A stretch of DNA of 64,000 nucleotides, from assembly GCA_905178155.1 (NCBI GenBank), contig CAJINV010000004.1, positions 5,620,828 to 5,684,827 of the forward strand, written 5' to 3'. The DNA is from Amoebophrya sp. A120. Its lineage: Eukaryota; Sar; Dinophyceae; Syndiniales; Amoebophryaceae. Positions within the stretch are counted from its first letter, which is position 1; each line of letters opens with the position of its first letter. Below the pieces are notes generated by a model, which did no database searches, was not told where the DNA came from, and worked only from the letters and a program-made list of their open reading frames with translations. Positions 11,901 to 24,507 of the stretch are shown in pieces. The translations under genes and the position numbers were made by a program.

Positions 11901-14900
11901 CGCGACTGCCGTTCGCGCCTTTTTTGTCAACCCCTCCCTCCAACCGGTTTTTGTAGTGCGGGAACCACTGTGGGAAGCACTCGTTGCAACAAGAAAACGT
12001 GGCATCGCTGTTTGGTTTAGCGTGTTGGGACTTCAGCCCGTGGATGCAGGCGCGACGGCGGCCCGCGCAGAACACGCACATACCCTTATCCTGAGTAAAA
12101 ACGTCCCCACCCCAGACAGAGTTGTAATGCAGATTTGCAAAGACAGGAAGACTTGTAATGCGCATCCCCATGAGAGCCATTGCCAATCGTATTTTGGAAT
12201 TTGTGATGCTGCAAATAGGATGAGGAGCTGGCTTTATGATGCGGTTGTCCTTGCGAAACTGCACTACGATACAGAGCGGAACTTGTCATGCGTGACTCCC
12301 AAAACTTCCGGGTTTGTGTTGCAGATTTCCCATCTTGACTATGGGGTGGGGACATTTTTACTCACAATAACCCTCGGGGATCAAATTTTGCCGTTGCTGG
12401 TACCAGTTGGAGGAGAAGTTTTGTTTATTTTTCGATGTAGTAAGCTCTTGCTTTTTGTAAATTTCCAACTCTACGTCCGTCATGTCCACAAGAATGTCCT
12501 TCTCCGCCTGCGCCAAAAGCTCCGCGGACGAAACCTTCGACGTCTTCGCGATTTGCCGTTTGGTCTATGAAAGTGCACAACTCCCCCTCCCCCTCATTTG
12601 TAATGCAAAATCCCAAATCCAGCTGCTGCCTTCTAGCACTGTGCAAATTTGTCATGCAAAACCGACACTCTTACGGATGCTTGTATTTTTGCCGTTCATG
12701 CTATAGAAACGAGGGGGACGAGGGGATGTTGTGCACTCTCATATCGTCGTCAGAAAGTGTTTCAGCTTCTGGACCACGATTACTCGGTGTTTGTAGAGGA
12801 ACAGGGACAAAATCGCGAAGAGAAAGAGAAGGGAAAAAAGGACAATGTTCAGAATTACTTCCTCTTCTGTGCCGCTGTTGGAAGTAGAATTTCCATTTCC
12901 TCCGTGACCTGGTCGCGGAGCGCTAATCCCCAACGGGTCGTTCACGGCCTCATTCGCCGTTGCAAAAAGGTCCGCGGAACTGCCGTAAAAGGCAGTGAGG
13001 GAAACGGAGTACGAGAGTTGTTCCGCCGTTTGTGTCGTACTTCCTTCAACATCCTGCTGCACCGAAGTGCGCAGAATCCCCGAGTCCTCAATGCTCCTCG
13101 CCACGCGGTCCGCCTGCGCGCGCTGTAATTTGTACTTGCTCGACGAGGTTGTTGTTTTATCAGTTTGCGTCGGCAGGGAAAAGTCAACGGCGATCCGCAA
13201 ACTCCCGGCGGACAGCGTGACTGCGGTGATCCAGGAGAGGCTAGGTAAGGAGAATTCGTCGCGGACGATTTGCTTCACTTTCAATTTGAGTTTCTCCTCT
13301 TCCCGGAGCTTCGTGTAGTCGAATTGAGGAACGATGAGCCGTAAAGACGCGGTCTGCGACAGCGTGAACCAGGAGGCGTCGGCGTCGCTGCCCAGCTGGA
13401 TGTGGGCCACTGGGCTATTTTCGTAGTTCAGACTCCCGTCGACAACCGCGCGGACGCAAACGTCATACGCGGCGGTGCGGACGCCGGAAGGCGCGGGGGG
13501 TAGAAAGTCCAGGTGATAATGTACCATTTCTGTTGTAGTTGATGATCCTGCAGCCCCTGTTTGACGCACGTCCACATTCCGCTTGCGCGGTTGCGCTTCT
13601 TTGCTCGAGGATCGCTGTTGAAGAGTCTGCTGCTGGTGAAGATTATCGGGGTTCTCGCCAAAGAACGGCGCGAAGTTTATTGGCTGTGTTTGCCCACCAG
13701 TTGCACCTATAATTTCCCCTGAAGACATTGTAACCACGGGCTGCGTCCAGGCCCGCAACACCCTTGCGTCGTCCCCTCCTTGCAGTCGGTTGATCCGAAC
13801 TGCAGTTGGTGTCGTCACTGACGATGACGTCGTCGTGTTTGCCGCTAGTTGCTGTCCTCCTGCCGAGTTCGTATCCGAGTCGAAAACGAATTGCTCGGTA
13901 CTAGTAGCTCCTTGGGTACTAGGCGACGAAGATACAACACCAAGTACATCACTTTCCGCCCCCGCCAGCATGGCAGCGGATTTCTGTAGAATCGCAGAAG
14001 AAGAAGATGACGAAAGCTTGGTTGCCTGTTCAAACGCGGTGCAATTCACCAGCTCCCTGTAGTCCGCGTAGCGCCTCCCGACCGCGAACACGAAGGTCGG
14101 CTGGAAAGTTGCGGACGAGCTCAGATCCAGCGGAAACGAGAACTGCAACAACCGCCCGGATTGCGTCGGCGTGGTACTTACCAGTGCGATGGGCACCGGA
14201 AGTTTTCCTTGCCGGTTCAGCAGAAACAAACTCGGTTGCTGGGGGCTAAGCACAGGAGCATCACGATGATCTCCACTTAAAAATACTTCGGGATGCAGTT
14301 TCACGGCGGTAGTGAATTTTCTGCCGCTTTCCGACACGACAGGTTGCTTGCCCGGCGCCTGCCGCAGTTCCGACGCTGGGGGGTGAAGGAGTAACGCAAA
14401 CTGGACAAAGGGCCGCCACAGGTCGTGTGGGGGAGATGAAACTGCACTTGCAGAGGTAGTACTTGATGCAGCGGTCGCGTAGGACGGTTGCGTATCCAGA
14501 GAATTCAGTTCTGCGAGCGGGAACGAGTATCGAATTCGATAGGCTGCACCCGCAACGGAATTTATTTCGGTAGAGGAGCTGCTGCTGCTGCCCGACGTTG
14601 ATAGCCTCACTGGCTTCTTCAGAAGCGCTCCCGTGAGTTTCACCGCTGATAGGACCTCACGAACCACAGATTGATCTTGAGGTTCAGTTCCGTCATTGCT
14701 GCTTGTGGTTGAACCTGTAGTTCCGCTCGACCCGCGTCGATCTGCCGTCACAGCGAGAGTCACGTTGCCGGCCGGAATGCTGGCGGTGACGTCCAGTTTT
14801 ATTTCGACAGCGTCCGCAGAGATGGTACGAAGGCCGGACGACGGATCTACCAGTCCGGTGGTGGTGGTTGTGGGCGATGAGCCCACAGTTGCTCCAGTAA

Positions 14901-17900
14901 CAGTTGTTCCTACCGTTGCGTATCCCTCTAACCGCACTCCCACTTCCGTTTCCACAGAACCAGAAAGAGCACTCGGTTCCGACGAGGGCTCCGACGAGGA
15001 GCACACACTCAACGACTCGCGCAGGCCTTGTCCCAGAACCCAGGCACAGAAAATCCCCGCGTTCTCTGCAGATCCTTTTTCCCGCGCGACAGCAAAACTG
15101 CTTCTTGAGTCACTCGGGGCCGCGCAGACTTTCGGGAACGCACAGCCTTGGGCAGTGAGATCAACTGTTCTTGTCGACGTGGCGATAGGAATGATGTTTT
15201 GCGTGAAGGCGTCCGTAACGGTGACCACATCCCTCAACGAGGGCGCGGGCAGGGTTGTGTACGAAGCGTGAGTCCAGGAACTGGTATCTAGATCAATTCC
15301 GCTACTGGCGCCTTTCGCCATGTACAATTGCAAAGAACTAGCCGATGAGGATGTTGGTGCAGTGTGATCTGCATCTGCATCTCCGTGCAATCCGTAGTAG
15401 ATCTCGGGCGACCAGAGGAGGTAGTGTTCCTTACTAGTTCTCCCTTTATTACTATCCGCGACCCCGGCCTCGCCTAATCGCAGCAACCTCGGCGCGGGCG
15501 CCCGTTCCCGCATGAGCAGCACGTGGTCGGAGGCGAGCCTTGGCAAAGCCCACAGAAAGCCGGGTCGCCGCACGGTCGTGTAGAGGGTGAGGTTCAAATT
15601 GTGTTGCGGATGCAAGGCTTGCGTTGCAAACGTCAGTTGCCCGGCGTGCGGAGCGACGGATTGCCACATGCTCAAATCCACGGTGTTTGAGGCTGTACTC
15701 GACGTAGCTTCCGTTATTTCCGGCCTTGGGTTGTCCAGACACCGGTTCTTCGTGGTGACATCACTCGTGCTCGTCTCACCAGCACCGGCTTCTCCTGCGC
15801 TAAAAACCGTCTGAACCACCTTTCCCCCTACCAAGGAGAACGGCACCACATTGACGCAGTACTTGCGCTCCGCGGTGGGATGGGTCAACACGAATTTCAA
15901 ACCAGCTGCGTTAAAAGCTGCAGAAGTTGTCCCACTAGAACCGCTTTCTGCACCAGAGGACGCGAGCGCTAACGTTGGCACCAGCCGGTCGCCGACTTTC
16001 CTGGCCTGGGACACGAGTTGCGCCACGGCGTGAAAATCCGGATGGTTCGCCGGCGGGCGCCGCGACCCCGGTGACCGCCCGACCGCGGCGGGAGATAGGA
16101 GTTTGTCCCGGTGCCAAGCGTACAGGGCGACATCGTCATCCAGTTGGAGAGTCACTTTCCCGCGACTGGGGTCAAACGAGCACAGTGTGTCAAACCGCAA
16201 TTGCTTCTTGGTGGTCACCGAAGATCCCCCGGATGATGAAGTTGTAGAAGAAATTGATGCGACATTGCAGTCGTTGCGGACGGTCGCTAGGTTGTAATCT
16301 TTCCGCTGCTTCGGGAGTTGCAGTGCGTCAGTCGCGTACAAACTACTGAAGTTCTGGGAGTTCAAATCTTGCAACAATGCTAACCCGCTGCTCGGCGGGT
16401 CCGGAGGGTTCAACTGCAAAGCCGATTGCTTCCGAAGCGCGAACAGGAACGTCGGGGCGACGAGAGAATTTGTGTTGCTGTTCGATGTTGTAAGAAACTC
16501 GACGGTGTGCTTTTGATCACCGAGAACTCTGTAGCCCGGATCGTCCGGGTACCAGTGCGCGTGTGGGTGCGAGGTCGAAACTTGGCTCAACTGCTCCGTT
16601 GGGGAAAACACCAGACTCGGCAGCGGCGACTGGGTGCGGACCAAAACGACGTTGAAGGTCTGGACCGGGGACCACAGCTTGTGCGGCTCCTTGATCGTAC
16701 TTTGTACCGATACCCTGGTGGTCGCGCCCGGCCGGGCAAGGAGTGAGTCCGGCGCGAGCTGCAATTCGCCCCCCTGCGCGAAGTCGGCGACCAGGCCATT
16801 GTCCAGTTGCAACGGTGATGCAGAAGTTTGTTGGGAACTACTTTGCTGAGATGTTGAAGTTGTCTGGAGCTGCCCAGAGGAAAGGACGGTCGACAAGAGC
16901 TCTGTTCGGATAATCTTCGTCCGGATCTCGTATTGCGGAGATGTTGATGAGTCATCATCTGCGTTATTAACGTTCGCTGCTTGCCGGTTGCTCTTCACCT
17001 TGATCAGTAATTTCTGTGCGGAATTTTCGTTCAATATCGGAGATGGCGCCACCGCGGAATTTTTATCGGCCAGCACCGAGGGCGGAGCGAGCAGGAACGT
17101 GTAGCCCTGGTCGTTGCTGCTGAATCCCCGGCGAAACGGGAGCGTCGCTGCGCCGAATTCGAAGTTGACGCGCGCGGTGCTGGCGTGCTCTACGATAAAT
17201 TCACAGGACACGCGCCGGCTGTTTTCGTAGGACACGCGCGTGGACCAGGCCGTGACCGTGCGCAGCCCGGCTGTTGTCAAGGTGATAGTACCAGCGGTGG
17301 TGGTGGATGATGCTCCTGTAGAAGTAGTTGCCGAGGGGGCCCCTCCTGCGACGTGTTGGTAATCGAATATGCTGTTTTCGTTTTTGTCTAGGAGATACTT
17401 GATCTGCACGCCGGGGACTAACAACGGGTCGACGTTAGTTTCCAGGCGCACCGTCACGGAGTTCGCATACGCAAGAGCCCCTTGTGGTTGCTGCCCTTCA
17501 ACATTTTGTGCAGTTGTAAGTGTTGTAACACCACCAGCACCACCACCACCACCCGCATAATTGCTCGTTTGTCGAAATCCCTCTGGTGCCTCGCTCAGAA
17601 CCGAGGCGGGCGTCGCACCCCCGGTCGTCACGACAGCGCAAGAAACGTCCGGGAGATTTGCCTTGGTGGTAAACGACAGCTGTGTGACAGCGCTCTTCGC
17701 GTGCAGCTATAAAATGTAAAAGTGTCTGGGTCTGGAAGAGTCATCCTGTTTTTGCATGACACAGAAGGGCTGGCATGGAAGCTCTAGCACCACAGGTTTC
17801 GAAAAGCTTCCGCAATGCCGAATCCGCATGACAAGTCCCCCATTTCCGCGTGACAGAAAGCAGGCAGCTTTTGCTACCTATGCATGAGAGATTTTTCTGT

Positions 17901-20900
17901 GTTCTAAAATGCGCATCACAAGTTTGGATCCAGACATTTTTACAGTTGATAGCAGCGGATGGCACACAATGGCGCGAACCACCATGTTCTTGTGGGGCAG
18001 CACGGGCAGGCGAAGTGAGACGAAAGTGGCGTCGGAGGAGGTTGATGATGTACTGGTAGTACTTCCACCACTGGCACTTGATGTACTTGCTCCTGAAGAC
18101 TGCTCCGTAGAAAAAGTACTACCGGTAGAAGTCGAGCCTGCTCCCTGCTGCGCAGTAGCAGACTCGTCGCACTCCAGGACCTCTGCCGGGACGGAAGGGT
18201 TGTCGAGGCTTTCCGTGTAGTCACTGTACGCTACTGCGTAGCGGATGGACGCGAACGCCAAATCGGTCACCGCAGGGTCGATGTTGCTCGGAAACTCGAG
18301 ATATGAACTGCAAAAATGTCTGGGTCTGGAAGAATGCAAGTTTGTCATGCTTGTCTGGCATGACTCGAGAATCTGTGTTGCATAGGCGAGAAAAGGCCCT
18401 CTTGCCTGTCATGCAAAAACGCAGCTTGCCATGCGGAATACGTAAGACATGGCAGCCAAAAAAGTTGTCTTGCATAGCTGCGCATTGCAGTGCGTCTTCC
18501 ATTCACTTTTGGCATTACAAGTATCCAGACCCAGACATTTTTGCATTTGATACGAGACGCAGTTCGCTTTCCGGAGCAACAAACCGCTGCGCTGGACCGT
18601 TTTCTGTTTGGAATTTGGAATTGTGAATGAAGAAATTTTGGCGTGATGTCTTCATGTGGGCGCGATATAGAGAAGATAAGTAAGTACACGAACATACATG
18701 ATAAACCATATCGAAAATGGACATGAATTTACGAAGCTGTTCGCGACTCTACAAGTTAACATATACTCATGAAACACACCTTGAGCAGTCACAATCGTTG
18801 CCCTTGGGCGGTCCAACGCCTGTCGTTTTGTTTGGCACCGCCCCAACGAGTCTTGTCCTTGCGTGGCCGAGCATTTACAGGCGAACACGTTGTCCCGGGG
18901 GCGCTGGGAGACGCCGATGCTTGCCGTCGGGCACGGGGCGCAGACGTCTACGCTACTTGCCGTCGGCTGGTGGTGCAGGTAGACGACGCCCCTGGCTAGA
19001 GAGAGGTCCTGCAGCTGGGTCACCACCTGCCACGAACCCCCGGCCTTCTGCACCTCGACCGTGTGCAATTTGGTCGCGGTCCCTGCACCCTTCGTTACTC
19101 TAACAACCGCGACCTTTTGCGGCTGACTCTGGCTTGTGGTGGAAAACACCAGCCCTGATGCCGGGCTGCTCAGGTCGAGCGGATCCGATTGGAAGGTGGT
19201 GGTCACATCAACTAGACTTTCGTCGAAGATTTCGACGGAGGTAACGGTCCCGTCGCCCCGCAGGCGAATGGCGGTCACCTCCCAGACAGCGTATTCGCCC
19301 AGAACGCAATCGCACCGATTTAAGTTGGTGTTCGACGATGCTGCTGCTGTACTAGAAGCGGACGTTGCGGTCGTGGAGTACAACAAAACGCTGCGCGCCC
19401 TGCGGAATTGAACATTGTCTGTATCCGTTTGCGCGAGCGGGCACTGTTGTACGCACTTGTGCTGCAGCCACTCGTGCCCAGCGGCGCAGACAGTAGAATC
19501 GCCGGTACTAGTCCTCGCCGAGGCGGCAAGCAGGTTCGTCGTACCAAGGGCCAAAGTGTTGAGAAAGCAGGTGCCCAAGTCATAGTGCTCTTTCCCGGCG
19601 CTGGGTGCCGAGGAGGAGGAGGACGTTGATGCGCTAGTACTACCCGCACTCAAAAATCCTCTTGCGCTGCTCGTTGTCCCGCAGGACCGGTGCACGGCGG
19701 CCGGGGTGGTGAAATACCCCAGTGCGTCGGGAGGCAGGGCCCGCAGGTGGACCCGCAGTTGGTCCAGTTCGAAGTCCGCCAGAATGGGTAAATCCGGCTC
19801 GTAATAGGGAAACGGCATATTGTTCGTAGTTTGTTCCGGAGCTTCATTCCCGGCAGCGGCCTGCTCGTGCGCCGCAACCACGGACCCACCCAGGTGCAGA
19901 ACCTCTTTTCGCAGCTCTGTCGCCCACGAGGCGGGGCTCCAGGAAGACGCATCTTGCGGGAGGGTAGCCGTTTGATCTTCCAGGTTTGCGTGTGCGCTCA
20001 GCTGCTCGCCATTGACGTAGAAGGTCACGGAATAGGAGGCGGGTGCTGATGCACTCGTCGATGTGCCAGAGCCAGAGCCTGCTGCTCCTGTCGAGGAGTC
20101 GACATGATCATCCTGCTCTCGACGCACAACAACGGCCACGTGCGTCCACGTGAGAAGCGGCAGAGCAAAGGCTGCCGAGTGCAACCGGCGATCCGGAAAG
20201 GAACCTCTGTTCATCGTGAGTCCACGGTGGAAGAAGGAAAGCCGGACAGCAGTTGTAGTAGAGGACTGGTGCCCGGAAGATGAGGGGTCCCTGCTGACCG
20301 CGAGGAAAAAGTAGAAGAGCCGGCCCAGCAGCACCTGCGTCGGCTGGGCTTGCGCGAACCGCCCCTGGGGATCGTCGTACGGGGCATCGGGGAGCGGCTC
20401 GAGGAAGCGGACCCAGGCCTCCATCGTGAATCCAGTACTACCGAGACTAGCGGAAGACGGAAGCAGAGCGGCGGGCACGGCGGCGGGTACCGCGATGCGC
20501 TCCTCGCACCCGTAGGCAGTTCCGTTTTGCGCGGGGGAGGTAAAACTCGACAAAGGCAGATCAGGATAAAAGTTCGTCTGGTCTAGAGGCCAGGGTAAAG
20601 AAGTCGTGGTGCCGGGTGGACCAGAGCTGTCCTTGCTGTCCTCTTCCACCAACGCGGCCATTCTGGTCCAATCCTGGTCTCGAAAAGGACTCTTGCACGG
20701 CAGTTCCACAATTTCGCACGGACGGGAGTAGAAGCCGACCCGGGGGGCCACAAGCGTCGTTCCGTCGTTTGCCACGGCTGCGTGTGCGGACGAGACTGGG
20801 TGCGGCGCTGTGGAAACCCCCGGCGCGATGGGAGAAACGCCATCCGCGGCGCGCACAAACCAAATTCCGCCCGTCAGCGGCGCGTTCGTGTAAGCACAGT

Positions 20901-23900
20901 TGCCGCCGCCCATGCCGCAACCCAGGAAACAGTTCGGATCGAAGCCGTTGCAGCTGTACGGGGCGTAGCAGTGACCGGGCCCCGGGTCGTTCACCTCGGT
21001 GGCCTGCGGGACCAAGGTACTAGCTGCTGCACTTTGTCCTCCCGATCTTCGCCTTAATCGGCGGAACCGCCACGCTTTGTTTTCCCCAACCGCCGCGTAC
21101 GCTTCGGCCTGCGAAGACACCGCGCGCCCAACGACGGTTTGAAGTTGGTCAAAGCTGTGGTGCCCGTCGTCCGCGTCGAGGCTGGCAATTTGCGCCCCCG
21201 CGGCCCGGCCAAAGCTGTGGCACAGATCCACGCCGAGTGTGGCGGTTGCAACACTTCTATTCGGAAGCCGCAACTGCGTGGGGATCCGCGTCCGGTAGCA
21301 ATCCAGGGCCGTATGCAAGAGTGCCCCGGAAGACGCCTGCAGCCGCGCCCGATCACCTACTGTCGCACAACACCTTTCGTTCCCGCTGGACACTTGGTGG
21401 TTGTTTTGGATTGCTGGGTTCGCAGTACACGCAGCTGTTGGCCCGCCGAGTGCACACGCGCCGGACAGAAGGTAGGCGTTACTTGTTGAAGTTGCGGTAC
21501 TACTGGCGCTTTGACGTTGAAAATACCGGTTTAATTCGGATAAAACAGTTCGTAAAGGCGTTAAATCAGGAATGTCGTTCGCAGCAAACGAATTCTGCAG
21601 GGAAATTTCACTACTTTCCGTGTTCAGATCGCCAGCCGCGAGAATCTGGCAGTCGAACCGGTACAGGTACACCAAGTGCTGGAATAACGAAAGCAAAGTT
21701 ACCGCGGCGACGGTCAGCTCCACCAACTCCGCGATTTGCGTCACCTTCTTGGCCTTTTCCGCCGCAACCGACGCCCGCCACGCGTCCGCGTCTTGGTTCT
21801 CCGCCTTAAACAACACCGCGTCTAATTTCACTGCGTACGCCGATGTAATCCCCACCGTATCCTGCAGCTGGGCCTGGAGTTGCTGTACTTTTTGTGCGAA
21901 CGCACCTGCGTGGTCTAGGGAAGCGAAGATCCCGCATCTTGAAAGGGACACCTCTTTATTTATTCCCTGTGATGCAGCTTGAGCTTCTTCGTCGAAGAAA
22001 AAGATCATGTCAGCGAGAAAAGTCGTATGAAATGCAAAAGCATCGTACTAGTAGAAATCGCATTACAAATTTTCTCAGCATTACAAATGGAATTCGTAAT
22101 GCTGATTTGCCTTGAGAAAGAAATTTGTAATGCATAAATGCAATTACGACGGGCACGGGTACGATACTTTTGCACAGGATAAGTCGCGTCCACGACCGAT
22201 TTCAGCGCGGTGGCTAGCGAAGAAGATGTCGATTGGGAGGACGACGAACTCGAAGAGGACGAGGCTCCTGCGAAGGACGCGGTGTGCGCCTCCACGCGAT
22301 ATCAAAATGAAAAATCCCCCCTCCCCATATCAGAACGGAAATTTGTGATGCTGATTTGTGGCCACAAATCAGCTTTGTATTGCAGAGAGGCATGGCGGCC
22401 AGATCCCCAGGCTGGGTAGGTGCGTACGGGTCTAGTTGTTCAGCATGGCAAACGGCTCCCCTTTAGGCCCAACAGCATGACAAATCGCTTCCATAATGGG
22501 GCGGAAGCTTCTGCCCTTGTCTTCTTGCAAGACAGATGTGATCTGTGACCTCAAATCCGCAACACAAATTTTTGGAAACGTACCTTTTTAATTTGGGGAG
22601 AGGGGATTTTTCCTCTCAATACGCGAGACCGAAAGTTTTCTGCGAAAAACTTCCAGGTGTTTTGCAACGAGGACAACGTGCCATCCGGCCGACTCGTGTC
22701 CCGTAGCAGCAAGTGTCGCAGATTCGTCACCGTTTGCCGCAGGACCAGCACCGCGCGCGACCGCTTTTCCGTGCCGGCGTTTGTGTCGTACAAGGTTTTC
22801 TGCAAAGTCCCATACCCCTCGGTCACAAGCAGCTGCAGGCTGTTGCGATGGTCGGCGAGAAGCGCCGCGTGCTTCAGGATCTGTGCGGCCTTGTCATCTG
22901 CTTGTTGCAGTAACGCGCCACTGCTGGTGCGAGCGGAGAAGAGCGGAAGAGATGATGATGATGGCCCCTGATGTTGATCGGATGATGTAGTTGTAGAAGA
23001 CCTCCTGCCGCAGTCCGAGTCGCTGCCAAACGGCAGCGGATGGTCAGAAGAACTACTACTTGTCGCGCCAATAGAAGTACTACCACCTCCGGATGAAGTA
23101 CTTCTAGACGACACCAGCAAGCACCGGTCATTGACGTCGACGAAGCAATGGCGAGAAACGCTCCACTGCGCGCGCACCGTCTCGGCGCGTTTTAGCGGTT
23201 CTAGTTGCGGGGTCGCCGGGTAGAGAAATTTCTCGGCGCGCAGCGCTCGCTGGACGGACGGCGCTTCGAAGTCTCCGGTCGACTCGCGACAAAACTTGAG
23301 TTATGCACTGCAAAAATGTCTGGGTCTGGAAGGATGCAAGGTCTGTCATGCACATTTTGCATGACTCCTGACGTCTGTGATGCATGCCCTAGCATCACAG
23401 GTTTTATGAGGGCTTCCTGATGCCTAGACCGCATGAGAAATGCCCTCTCGCAGTGGCAACAACTGGGCCTCGTATGCAGCTGTTCATGCAATACAGATTT
23501 TTGTAGTTTCCAAATGCAGCATCACAAGTTGCATTCTTCCAGACCCAGACATATTTGCAATGCATATGAGTTCCTCTTGTGTGGACGACGAGTCTGGCTC
23601 CACCAGCGTTGTGCGAGATATTCGGAGAACGTTTTTTCCCTGCCCGCTGGGCGTCGTCGAGAGATGATGACCATTGCTCACGACCGTAGTGCCTGTACTA
23701 CCGTGGAGTGTTGTTGACGGCACTATGCGGAAAAACGCCAGAAACAGTTGCTCGGCCTCTTCGTACTGCTTCAGAAACTGCGCCAGCCCGGCGGGGGAAG
23801 CGTGTAGTACGGGTAATATTAAAAGCGCATGAACAACAAGAAGCGTCGGCAATGATTTTTTCACGAGTTTATTTCGATTTCCTTTTCCCCATGTAGAAGA

Positions 23901-23930
23901 AGTTCTTCTTGTGCGCCGAGGGCTAGACAT
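8968..23930 (-). CDS. Giant membrane protein with LamG-like region and SR/K-rich tail
   Basis: Exons 23930-23567, 23301-22622, 22299-22182, 22025-18780, 18603-18553, 18301-17952, 17707-12744, 12565-12370, 12086-9995 and 9072-8968 join to about 4,055 codons ending in TAG at 8968. The ATG at 23930 precedes basic residues and a hydrophobic stretch (LPTLLVVHALLILPVLHA), a likely signal peptide or anchor. Within the 22025-18780 exon, MEAWVRF, FYFFLAV, VTFYVNGEQL and LADFELDQLRV have the pattern of a LamG/concanavalin-like fold, followed by Cys-rich stretches (CDC, CAPCP, CKC). The 17707-12744 exon is S/T-rich and ends in a membrane span (IVLFSLLFLFAILSLFLY). The predicted cytoplasmic tail has a CxxC/CCxxC cluster, acidic repeats, then SR/K-rich sequence. 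Seven of the nine introns are standard introners, one is the expanded element at 9073-9994, and one (18604-18779) is GT-AG. A surface or adhesion role is inference; single-gene status rests on frame continuity at each junction. Confidence 0.7.
9073..9994. mobile_element. Introner G, expanded by a minisatellite
   Basis: Ends are family G: CATCACACAAAAAAAGTGTT with ACAGTTACACA on the left and TGTGTAACTGTGACAC...CGTGCGATA on the right. Flanks CTTCT and TTTCT (4 of 5). At 922 bp it is four times the usual size because 128-bp tandem repeats fill the middle. Removal joins HKNYSR to RRIKTSHNSS in frame and leads to a stop after a basic tail. Confidence 0.85.
9253..9950. repeat. 128-bp minisatellite, about 5.5 copies
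   Basis: The word GCAATTTTT recurs at 9253, 9381, 9509, 9636, 9764 and 9892, giving a 127-128 bp period. Each unit carries TTGGCCA(A/G)CGTC, AAACCGA(G/C)CGAAAAAATCC, CGCCTCCCCACG and GGCGGCAGAACGGC. Copies differ by scattered substitutions. The array lies wholly inside the introner. Confidence 0.95.
12087..12369. mobile_element. Introner C2
   Basis: TATCCTGAGTAAAAACGTCC left, GGGGACATTTTTACTCACAATA-type right end, direct repeat ACCCT on both sides. Removal joins NLIPEG to MCVFCAG in frame. Confidence 0.93.
12566..12743. mobile_element. Introner B2
   Basis: TATGAAAGTGCACAACTCCC left, GTTGTGCACTCTCATA right; flanks TGGTC and TCGTC (4 of 5). It separates the membrane-span exon from the tail; removal joins KHFLTT to KRQIAK in frame. 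Confidence 0.9.
17708..17951. mobile_element. Introner A5
   Basis: TATAAAATGTAAAAGTGTCT left, CCAGACATTTTTACAGTTGATA-type right end, direct repeat GCAGC on both sides. Joining gives VCHPL to LHAKSAV in frame. Confidence 0.92.
18302..18552. mobile_element. Introner A6
   Basis: TATGAACTGCAAAAATGTCT left, GACATTTTTGCATTTGATA right, direct repeat CGAGA on both sides. Removal joins ESELRL to EFPSNID in frame. Confidence 0.94.
18604..18779 (-). other. Conventional GT-AG intron in the giant membrane protein gene
   Basis: In gene sense the donor is CAAG|GTGTGT and the acceptor TCCAAACAG|AAAACGG. Splicing joins IVTAQ to ENGPAQ in frame. It lies only about 50 bp from introner A6, so the two intron types coexist. 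Confidence 0.75.
22026..22181. mobile_element. Introner E
   Basis: TATGAAATGCAAAAGCATCG left, GATACTTTTGCACAGGATA right, direct repeat AGTCG on both sides. Removal joins VVDAT to FLADM in frame. Confidence 0.93.
22300..22621. mobile_element. Introner D3
   Basis: TATCAAAATGAAAAATCCCC left, GGGGATTTTTCCTCTCAATA right, direct repeat CGCGA on both sides. Removal joins NFRSR to VEAHTAS in frame. Its size equals that of D1 (322 bp). Confidence 0.93.
23302..23566. mobile_element. Introner A7
   Basis: TATGCACTGCAAAAATGTCT left, CCAGACCCAGACATATTTGC then AATGCATA right, direct repeat TGAGT on both sides. Removal joins TQEEL to KFCREST in frame. Confidence 0.94.
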
Positions 23931-24507
23931 TCTGCATTGGAATAAACTTCTACTTTGTGCCCACGTGGTCCTCTGTCCTCCAGTCACCAGCCCTTGCTGA
24001 AGATCTTCGTGGTCCTAACATGCTATATTCGTAATGACGGTCAAATTTCTTCTCGTCCTTGCGTAGGACGCAGGTTGCGCAGCTTTCACATTCATTTGAA
24101 TGGTGTCGTCATTGGAATGCTGTTTTCTTTTCCCTTTTGGTTTTGCTCGAGTTCTCTGTCTTTTGTTCAGTCGCAGTTTGTTCAACTTTGGCAAAGGAAA
24201 GCTGTCCGTGTTGCAGTAAATGATTTGATACGACACGATTCTGTGGCTGCTGCACGACAGAAATATAGTACCTTCCCAAAGAGCACGATTTTAGTATTTT
24301 TTTGCGGCCACCTCCGTGTAAGTACTTACACAGAAATTTCTCTTGCCCTCCGCAAGGTGAACAACGAACCCGGCGCGTGGTACAACGAACCTAAAAGAAA
24401 GTCCAGGAGCACACAGACTTGCTGCAGTACTTCTTTTCCTATCTGTAGTTTCTGCCTCTAATGCTGTTACAACAGCCACGATGGATAATGGAAAAGCACA
24501 AACATTA
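23931..24507. other. AT-rich spacer upstream of the giant gene
   Basis: No coding frame stands out and no introner is present. It would hold the promoter of the 23930 gene; I see no clear core motif. Confidence 0.5.

Noticed and set aside
23302-23566. Recurrent short peptides such as KMSGSGR in many frames
   Set aside because: They are the translated ends of family A introners, not a protein motif.
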